Shown here: piece by piece, positions 33,740 to 39,817 of the stretch
Position numbering within the stretch: position 1 is the stretch's first letter
Layout: each line of letters starts with the position of its first letter
Assembly (NCBI GenBank): GCA_015658775.1
Contig: DQOF01000035.1
Location: 1-39,817, forward strand
Direction of reading: 5' to 3'
DNA: 39,817 nt
Origin: Acidimicrobiia bacterium
GTDB taxonomy: Bacteria; Actinomycetota; Acidimicrobiia; Acidimicrobiales; MedAcidi-G1
Notes under the pieces: model-generated
What the model was told of the DNA's origin: nothing
What the model saw: only the letters and a program-made list of their open reading frames with translations
The model's database searches: none
Translations under genes and position numbers: made by a program

Positions 33740-35275
33740 TCAGGCTGGTTGGTCGCTGCCCGACAGCATGAGCCGACCGATGTGGGCCCGGTCCAGGTCG
33801 GCGGCATCGGCCACGATGACCAGGCGTCCCCGGTAGATCACCCCGATCCGGTCGGAGAGGCTCAGGATCTCGTCCAACTCCGCGGAGACCAGCAGAACCC
33901 CGACCCCGCGATCCCGCTGCTCGATCAACTGACGGTGGACGAACTCGATACTGCCGACGTCGATACCCCGGGTGGGTTGTGCGGCGACCAGCAGGGGTGC
34001 TCCATGGGAGAACTCGCGGGCGGCGATGACCTTCTGCTTGTTGCCACCTGACAACGATCGGGCGGGTGCGTCGATCGAGGCGGTTCTGATGTCGAACCGT
34101 TCGACCAGATGCCGGGCCTCGTCGTCGATGGCTGCGGGTTGGCGCACACCGCGCCGTGCGAACGGCGGACGGTGGTAGCGGTTCAGCACCAGGTTGTCGG
34201 CGATCGAATGGGCAGCGATCAGACCGTGTTTCTCACGATCCTCGGGCACATGGGCCACCCCCAACTCGGAGATCTCACGGGGTCGGTGGCCGGCCAACTC
34301 GGTGCCATTGACCCGGATGGAGCCGTCCAGCACGTCCCGCAGGCCAGTGATGGCTTCCACCAGCTCACGCTGCCCGTTGCCTTCGACGCCAGCGATGCCG
34401 AAGATCTCTCCGGAGCGGACCTCGAGATCGAGGTCGTCGACAGCCGGCCGACCACGGTCGTCCTGGACGCACAGGCCGTCGATGGACAACACCGGGTCGC
34501 CAGGACGGGCAGCCGACTTCGGGACCCGGAGTACGACGCTGCGGCCGACCATCATCTCGGCAAGGCCCGCCTCGTCGGTCTCGGCCGGATCGGTGGAACC
34601 GACGACACGGCCGTGACGCATCACGGTCACCCGGTCGGCGATGGCCAGCACCTCACGCAGTTTGTGGGTGATGAACACGACGGCGACGCCTTCGGCGGCC
34701 AACCCACGGAGCACGCCGAGCAACTGGTCGGTCTCCTGGGGGGTGAGCACGGCAGTGGGCTCGTCCAGGATCAACACGTCGGCCTGCCGGTAGAGCGAGC
34801 GGAGGATCTCGACGCGCTGCTGGGTGCCCACCGGGAGGTCCTCGAGCACGGCCCGGGGGTCGACATCGAGGCCGTAGCGTTCGGCCAGGCGGGTCACCTC
34901 GGCCGCTGCGGCGTCGAGATCGAGCACACCGAGACCCCGGGTGGGTTCCTGGCCCAACACCACGTTCTCGGCGACGGTGAGAACGGGAACCAACTGGAAA
35001 TGTTGGTGGACCATTCCGATGCGGTGGGCGATGGCGTCACGCGGGCTGTCCATCCGGACGGGCTTGCCGGCGACCCGGATCTCACCCTCGTCGGCGTGGT
35101 AGAGGCCGAATAAGATGTTGACCAAGGTGCTCTTGCCGGCCCCGTTCTCTCCCAGCAGGGCGTGGACCGTGCCGGCCTCGACCTGCAGGTCGACGTCCTC
35201 GTTGGCGGTGATCGACCCGAACCGTTTGGTGACCCCGATGGCCTCAAGCGCGAGCGGCGCCTGCACGGCGGTCAT
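33740..35275 (-). CDS. BMP-type nucleoside ABC transporter ATP-binding protein (set 2)
   Basis: A 511-residue tandem ABC ATPase related to the set 1 protein. The first domain carries GENGAGKST and LILDEPTAVL; the second carries GVEGNGQRELVEAITG, LSGGNKQKVIAAREF and AAQPTRGIDVGS. It energises the two set 2 permeases. Gene order here is permease, permease, ATPase, the reverse of set 1, so the sets are not a recent duplication of the whole operon. ATG 35275 overlaps the stop of the permease gene (ATGA). Confidence 0.93.
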   Translation of the reverse strand: MTAVQAPLALEAIGVTKRFGSITANEDVDLQVEAGTVHALLGENGAGKSTLVNILFGLYHADEGEIRVAGKPVRMDSPRDAIAHRIGMVHQHFQLVPVLTVAENVVLGQEPTRGLGVLDLDAAAAEVTRLAERYGLDVDPRAVLEDLPVGTQQRVEILRSLYRQADVLILDEPTAVLTPQETDQLLGVLRGLAAEGVAVVFITHKLREVLAIADRVTVMRHGRVVGSTDPAETDEAGLAEMMVGRSVVLRVPKSAARPGDPVLSIDGLCVQDDRGRPAVDDLDLEVRSGEIFGIAGVEGNGQRELVEAITGLRDVLDGSIRVNGTELAGHRPREISELGVAHVPEDREKHGLIAAHSIADNLVLNRYHRPPFARRGVRQPAAIDDEARHLVERFDIRTASIDAPARSLSGGNKQKVIAAREFSHGAPLLVAAQPTRGIDVGSIEFVHRQLIEQRDRGVGVLLVSAELDEILSLSDRIGVIYRGRLVIVADAADLDRAHIGRLMLSGSDQPA

Positions 35276-36270
35276 TCGCGGTCGTAGGGCTGACCCAGCG
35301 AGGCCGGGGGTCGGGCCCGGCCGACGAAGCCGGCCAGCACGATGATGGTCACGATGAAGGGCAGCATCCCAACGAACTGCGGGTGGTCGGTGAACCATCC
35401 CCGGAACTGGAACTGGGTCTGGATGGCGTTCGTGTAGCCGAACAGCAGGGCCGCACCCCAGGCTCCGACCGGGTTCCACCGGCCGAAGATCATGACGGCC
35501 AGGGCCACGAACCCCTTGCCGTTGGTCATGCCCCGTTCGAATGAGCCGACGGCTTCGAGGCTGAGGTAGGCGCCGGCCAGGCCGGCGATGGCGCCACCCA
35601 GGATGAGGTTCAGGTACCGCATCCGGACGACGGAGATGCCGACTGTTTCCGCCGCGCTGGGGTGTTCGCCGACGGCTCGTGTGTGCAACCCCCAGGTGGT
35701 GCGGAACAGGGCGTACCAGAGGGCGACGACGAGCAGCAGCGACACATAGGTGATGGGCGGGTTTATGAAGAACACCTTGCCGATGACGGGCAGGTCGGCC
35801 AGTGGCCCGAGCCTAATGATCGGTGTCTTGCCGGGAAGGGAACGCCCCTGGGTGAAGAAGAAGCTGGTGAGGCCGATGGCAGCGATGTTGAGCACCGTGC
35901 CGGCGATGATTTGGTCGCCTTTGAGCGTGACCGACAGTCCAGCCAGGGCAGCCCCCATCAGGGCGCCGACGGTGATGCCGGCGGCCACACCCATGAGCAG
36001 CGACTGGCTGCCGGAAGCGACCATGAAGCCGGCGAAGGCCGACATGAGCATCTGGCCTTCGATGCCGATGTTGACGACACCGGACCGCTCGCTGAGGATG
36101 CCGCACATGGCGCCGAGGACGAGCGGTGTGGAGTGCCGAAGAGTGGCGGCCAGGATCGCAGTGGTGGGATCCAGTCGGAAGTCGCCGGTGAACAACGTGA
36201 AGGCGGTGATGCCGATGATGACCACCAACCACCAGCGGTATCTGACGAGTCGTCCGGCGAGGGTGGTCAT
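35272..36270 (-). CDS. BMP-type nucleoside ABC transporter permease (second subunit, set 2)
   Basis: A 332-residue membrane permease of the NupQ type. SERSGVVNIGIEGQMLMSAF, GDQIIAGTVLNIAAIGL and the loop WGLHTRAVGEHPSAAETVGISV are diagnostic. Hydrophobic helices span most of the protein. It lacks the longer C-terminal membrane extension of the set 1 copy. ATGA overlaps link it to both neighbours. Confidence 0.91.
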   Translation of the reverse strand: MTTLAGRLVRYRWWLVVIIGITAFTLFTGDFRLDPTTAILAATLRHSTPLVLGAMCGILSERSGVVNIGIEGQMLMSAFAGFMVASGSQSLLMGVAAGITVGALMGAALAGLSVTLKGDQIIAGTVLNIAAIGLTSFFFTQGRSLPGKTPIIRLGPLADLPVIGKVFFINPPITYVSLLLVVALWYALFRTTWGLHTRAVGEHPSAAETVGISVVRMRYLNLILGGAIAGLAGAYLSLEAVGSFERGMTNGKGFVALAVMIFGRWNPVGAWGAALLFGYTNAIQTQFQFRGWFTDHPQFVGMLPFIVTIIVLAGFVGRARPPASLGQPYDRE

Positions 36271-37328
36271 GTCGATCCCCAGGTTGCCCCGACCGAGACG
36301 CCGTCGTCCTGTCGACTCTTGACGAACCAGCGGACGATGATCGGGGTGGCGACGAACAACAGGATCAACGCTTCGATCACGTCCACGATTTCCGGCGCGA
36401 CCCCCGCTTTGAACTGCATGAGGGAAGCGGACGCGTTCATCGCCGCGATCAGGATGGCTGCGGGGATGACGGCGATCGGGTGGGTGCGAGCCAACAGGGC
36501 GATGGTGATGCCGTCGAATCCGAGCCCGGCGTTGACGCCGGGTTCGTAACGTCCCACGACGCCGAGAGTTTCGATGGAACCGCCGATGGCGGCGAGGAAG
36601 CCGCTGATCGTCATGGTCAGGACGATGATGCGCTTCACCGAGATGCCCGCGTAGCCGGCTGCGCTCGGGTTCAGGCCGACCGAACGGATCTCGAATCCGA
36701 ACGTCGTGCGTTGCAGGAGGAACCAGATGGCCAGGGCGAAGGCCACGGCGATGAAGAAGCCGAGTGGCACATGGCCCCAGGTGGGGATCTCGGCGCTGTC
36801 CTCGATGATCGGCGTACGCACCAGGATGTCACCTTCCTTGCGCCACACCTTGGTGGCCAGCCACTCCGCCATGTTGGCGGCCACGAAGTTCAACATGATG
36901 GTGGTGATCACCTCGTGGGCGCCGCGCGTCGCCTTGAGGATTCCGGGGATGGCTCCCCAGGCTGCACCTGCAACGGCACCGAGCAGTAGCGCCAGGGGCA
37001 TGTGGATGATCCACGGGAGTCCGGTGAACCCGTAGCCGACGGCACCGGCGATCAGGGCGCCGAACAGCAACTGGCCCTGGCCGCCGATGTTGAACAGGCC
37101 CGCTTTGAAGGCGAAGGCCACTGCGAGACCCCCCATGATCAGGGGCGTGGCCTTTTCGAGGGTCGTTCCGAACGATTCCCAGCCGAAGAACGACCCCTCG
37201 ATCAGGGCCGAGTAGGCCTCAACCGGGCTTGATCCGGAGGTTGCGATCAGGATGGCCCCGACCACGAGCGCCAGCGTGACGGCGATCAGCGGAATGAGGG
37301 CGGAGCGCAGAACACTCACGGGAATCAA
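36267..37328 (-). CDS. BMP-type nucleoside ABC transporter permease (first subunit, set 2)
   Basis: A 353-residue permease of the NupP type, with FKAGLFNIGGQGQLLFGAL, GAHEVITTIMLNFVAANM and FEIRSVGLNPSAAGYAGISV. It starts at TTG 37328 or GTG 37319; neither has a clear ribosome site. A strong hairpin terminator lies 15 nt upstream, between this gene and the binding-protein gene, so expression may depend on readthrough of that terminator. Confidence 0.9.
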   Translation of the reverse strand: MIPVSVLRSALIPLIAVTLALVVGAILIATSGSSPVEAYSALIEGSFFGWESFGTTLEKATPLIMGGLAVAFAFKAGLFNIGGQGQLLFGALIAGAVGYGFTGLPWIIHMPLALLLGAVAGAAWGAIPGILKATRGAHEVITTIMLNFVAANMAEWLATKVWRKEGDILVRTPIIEDSAEIPTWGHVPLGFFIAVAFALAIWFLLQRTTFGFEIRSVGLNPSAAGYAGISVKRIIVLTMTISGFLAAIGGSIETLGVVGRYEPGVNAGLGFDGITIALLARTHPIAVIPAAILIAAMNASASLMQFKAGVAPEIVDVIEALILLFVATPIIVRWFVKSRQDDGVSVGATWGST

Positions 37329-37342
37329 GCAGAAAAGCGAAG

Positions 37343-37380
37343 AAAAGCCGGGGAGGGGCGATGCCCGCTCCCCGGCTTTT
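37343..37380 (-). terminator. Strong hairpin terminator between binding protein and permease
   Basis: AAAAGCCGGGGA (37343-37354) pairs perfectly with TCCCCGGCTTTT (37369-37380), and GGGC/GCCC extends the stem inside the loop. On the minus strand it is followed by TTTTCTTCGCTTTT. It lies 15 nt after the binding-protein stop at 37396. It should lower expression of the permease genes relative to the binding protein, a common arrangement in ABC operons. The symmetric A and T ends could also act on the plus strand. Confidence 0.8.
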
Positions 37381-37395
37381 CCTACGAGTTACCGC

Positions 37396-39817
37396 TTATT
37401 CGTCTCCGAACGAGTAGCCGGTCTCCATCGAGCCGTCGTTGAGGGCGGCTGCGATCTCGTCGATGGTGGCCTTCACGTCATCGGGGATGACGGAGTCGAA
37501 GTCGTGGTACGGAGCCAGGCCCACGGTGCCGTAGTAGTTGCCGCTCGGGAGTTCTCCGGCGGCAGCCATGACGACGAGCGTGGACACGCCCTGCACCAGG
37601 TGCTTCTCGGCGCTGGTGATCAGGCACGGCTTTGCCTCGGGCACCGAGTACCACTGATCGATGTCGACACCGATGCAGAACACCGACTCACCGGCGGTAG
37701 CGGCAGCAGCGACCTCCATGAGGCCGCCGTTTCCGGTGGAGCCACCGGCAGCGAAGATCACGTCGGCTCCCTGGTCCATGGCCTGGCGGGAGGTCGTGGC
37801 GCCCCACTCAGGATCGCCGAAGGCCACCTCGATGGCCCCCGGATGGTAGGTCTTCAGGATCTCGATGTCCGGGTTGATGTACCGTGCACCGCGGTCGAAA
37901 CCGTTGCCGAAGGCCTGCACCGGCGGAACCAGGTTGGTGCCGAGCACCTGACCGACGATGCCGGTCGAGGACATGCTTGCAGCCAGGGCACCGGCAAGGA
38001 AACCGGCGCGGTCCTCGTTGAAGATGAGGCCGGCCACGTTGGACAGGGCCTCGCCCTGCCACATGTCGACACCGATGAAGTTGATGTCCGGGTACTCCGC
38101 GGCGGCGATGCCAGTGGCTTCACCCATCGCGAAACCGACGGTCACGATGATCTCGCAGCCGGCGTCGGCAAAGAGGCCGATGTTGGCGGCGTAGTCCTTC
38201 GAGTTCTGGGTCTCGATGTAACTCACGTCCACACCGATGGCTTCGGCGCCCTCTTGTGCACCCTGCCATGAGGCCTGGTTGAAGGACTTGTCATCGACCA
38301 GACCGACGTCGGTCACGAGACCGATGCAGCGTTCGTCTGCTGCTGCTTCCTCCTCCTCCTCCGTGTACACGCCATCGGTGATGTCGTCGTAGGTGATCGT
38401 GAAGGAGTCGGTGAAGTACCGCTGGGCGAGCGCCGTCATGGTGCCGTCGCCGATCATCGCGATGATGGCGGCGTCGAAGGCCGGCACGAGGTCACTGCCC
38501 TTCGGGAAGATGAAGGCCAGCGGGTCTGCGGCGAGCACCTCGTCGAGAAGGTCGACATCGTCGGGGTTCTCGCCCTTGTAGCCGTTGCCGGCCACATCGT
38601 CCATGATCACGGCGCACACGTCGCCGGTGATCATCGCCTGTACCGCGAAGCCGAACTGTTCGAATGCGATGACACGGCCCTCACCGACGACGCCCACGGC
38701 CACGTCGTAGTTGGTCGTGCCGGTCTGTGAGCCGACGCTGCAGTCCGACGCCTCGAGGTCGGCCTTGGAGGTGATCTCGGTGCTGCCCTTGGAGACCAGG
38801 ATCTTCTGGTCGGTGCTGATGTAACTCACCGAGTAGTCGACGATCTTCGACCGCTCCTCGGTGACGGAGATGCCGTCAGCCGCCAGGTCGAAGTGGCCTT
38901 CCGAGACAGCAATGATCATGCCGTCCCACGCGAACTCCTGGTAGTCGGGCACGCAGTTGATACGGGCGCAGATCTCGTCGATCGCGTCGTAGTCCCAGCC
39001 GCCGGCCTCACCGGTCGTCGCATCGATGTAGTTGAACGGCAGATAGGCGTTCTCGATCGCAATGGTGATCGTGCGGCCACCCAGGTCGGGCATGACCACG
39101 GCACGCTCACCGGGGGTCGTGGGCACGACGATGCCCCCACCCACGATCTTGGCCTTGAGGTCCTCGAGGGTTCCGACGATGTCATCGATGAACCCACCGG
39201 TTGTCGAGTAGCCGACGCCGTCGACGGCCAGGTCGAACGACTGTCCGCCGGCGACGAAGTTTCCTTCGGCGACCGCTTTGATGGTGTTGAACACCGCCAC
39301 GTCGACGCGCTTGAGCATCGAGGTGAGGATGTAGTCGCGTACAGCCTCGTCGGCGGTCAGGTACTGGTCGGCGTCCACGCCGATCGCCCAGACCTTCGAA
39401 CCCGACTCCTCGGAGTACGACTTGGCCGCCTCGAACAGGCCGCCGCCGGAGCCACCGGCGGCGTGGTAGACGATGTCGGCGCCACTCTCGTACATCGACT
39501 GGGCGATCTCACGAGCCCGGTCGGGTGCGTTGAAGCCCGAGAAGTCCGGCGGCTCGCTTATGTACTCCACCAGGACGGTTGCACCGGGGCTGGTGTTCTC
39601 TACACCGGCGACGAAGCCGGCCTCGAACTTGCCGATCAGGTCGATCGACACGCCACCGATGAACCCGACGGTTCCGGTCTGGCTCTTAAGGCCTGCCGCT
39701 GCGCCGACGAGGAAGGAACCCTCGTGCTCGGCGAACCCCAGGGAGGCGACGTTGGGTGCCTCGACCCAGCCGTCGATGATGCCGAAGGCCGTGTCCGGGT
39801 ACTCTGCTGCGACCTCA
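37396..39817 (-). CDS. Fused substrate-binding protein: BMP - amino-acid-binding - BMP (partial, start beyond window)
   Basis: An open frame of 806 visible residues that runs off the window end. Residues 1 to about 235 are the later part of a BMP (Med/BmpA) nucleoside-binding domain, ending DLAVDGVGYSTTGGFIDDIV. About 245-480 (38377-39084) form a SBP_bac_3 polar-amino-acid-binding domain: ITIAIENAYLPFNYID, GWDYDAIDEICARINC, WDGMIIAVSEGHFDLAADG, ISVTEERSKIVDYS and VGSQTGTTNYDVAV. An acidic linker (EEEEEAAADE) leads to a complete second BMP domain from about 496 (CIGLVTDVGLVDDKSFNQA to the C-terminus). Each domain alone is typical; their union in one chain is unusual. It precedes the set 2 permeases, so nucleosides are likely ligands. 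The signal peptide lies outside the window. Confidence 0.88.
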   Translation of the reverse strand, partial: EVAAEYPDTAFGIIDGWVEAPNVASLGFAEHEGSFLVGAAAGLKSQTGTVGFIGGVSIDLIGKFEAGFVAGVENTSPGATVLVEYISEPPDFSGFNAPDRAREIAQSMYESGADIVYHAAGGSGGGLFEAAKSYSEESGSKVWAIGVDADQYLTADEAVRDYILTSMLKRVDVAVFNTIKAVAEGNFVAGGQSFDLAVDGVGYSTTGGFIDDIVGTLEDLKAKIVGGGIVVPTTPGERAVVMPDLGGRTITIAIENAYLPFNYIDATTGEAGGWDYDAIDEICARINCVPDYQEFAWDGMIIAVSEGHFDLAADGISVTEERSKIVDYSVSYISTDQKILVSKGSTEITSKADLEASDCSVGSQTGTTNYDVAVGVVGEGRVIAFEQFGFAVQAMITGDVCAVIMDDVAGNGYKGENPDDVDLLDEVLAADPLAFIFPKGSDLVPAFDAAIIAMIGDGTMTALAQRYFTDSFTITYDDITDGVYTEEEEEAAADERCIGLVTDVGLVDDKSFNQASWQGAQEGAEAIGVDVSYIETQNSKDYAANIGLFADAGCEIIVTVGFAMGEATGIAAAEYPDINFIGVDMWQGEALSNVAGLIFNEDRAGFLAGALAASMSSTGIVGQVLGTNLVPPVQAFGNGFDRGARYINPDIEILKTYHPGAIEVAFGDPEWGATTSRQAMDQGADVIFAAGGSTGNGGLMEVAAAATAGESVFCIGVDIDQWYSVPEAKPCLITSAEKHLVQGVSTLVVMAAAGELPSGNYYGTVGLAPYHDFDSVIPDDVKATIDEIAAALNDGSMETGYSFGDE

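Noticed and set aside
21339-37328. Recent duplication of one nucleoside transporter operon
   Set aside because: The two sets differ in gene order and in permease length and sequence, so they are older paralogues or separate acquisitions.
38331-38365. Frameshift or assembly join at the acidic linker of the fused binding protein
   Set aside because: The frame is continuous across the linker with normal codon use, and a Glu/Ala linker is a natural domain boundary; long-read support is still desirable.

Overview
The window is a high-G+C, gene-dense bacterial chromosome segment with almost no intergenic space and no tRNA, rRNA, CRISPR array or intact mobile element that I could see. The adenosine deaminase closely resembles mycobacterial Add, a DUF4333-like lipoprotein and a three-cysteine P450-type ferredoxin are present, and many genes lack a Shine-Dalgarno sequence but carry a TANNNT box 5-9 nt before the start codon (leaderless pattern). 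Together these suggest an actinobacterium, perhaps an uncultured aquatic Acidimicrobiia-like lineage; the exact placement is an inference.

Layout. 1-2.6 kb: an AT-rich leader, a PII protein, a PaaG-like crotonase, a small protein, an ArsC-family protein whose catalytic cysteine codon is an in-frame TGA followed by a SECIS-like hairpin (probable selenoprotein), and an RraA-family gene split by a -1 frameshift at a G run. 2.6-9.7 kb: a crotonase, a zinc alcohol dehydrogenase, two DUF35 OB-fold proteins paired with two thiolase-fold proteins that lack the nucleophilic cysteine, a ferredoxin and a ferredoxin reductase; this looks like acyl-CoA, possibly steroid-type, catabolism. 9.7-17.2 kb: a lipoprotein, thioredoxin-like protein, aminopeptidase N, adenosine-kinase-like PfkB protein, dienoyl-CoA isomerase, a hypothetical protein and a YcaQ-family protein. 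17.2-27.0 kb, all minus strand: amino-acid ABC permease and ATPase, a BMP-type nucleoside ABC transporter (ATPase and two permeases), a PhyH-family dioxygenase, adenosine deaminase and a two-gene NDP-forming acyl-CoA synthetase. 27.0-27.4 kb: the largest intergenic gap, holding a remnant of a peptide-ABC permease. 27.4-33.7 kb: an aldolase-dehydrogenase fusion, an MTA/SAH-type deaminase, a cupin, an SDR, a methylthioinosine-type phosphorylase and MtnA. 33.7-39.8 kb: a second BMP-type nucleoside transporter and an unusual binding protein that fuses BMP, amino-acid-binding and BMP domains; it runs off the window end.

How the genes fit together. Nucleoside uptake (two ABC sets), adenosine deaminase and an adenosine-kinase-like enzyme form a purine-salvage theme. 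The 27.4-33.7 kb genes can be read as an oxygen-independent route from 5'-methylthioadenosine through methylthioinosine, methylthioribose-1-phosphate and methylthioribulose-1-phosphate to an aldol cleavage, with the dehydrogenase fused to the aldolase. The three most notable points are the probable selenocysteine ArsC protein, the three-domain binding protein and this salvage cluster.
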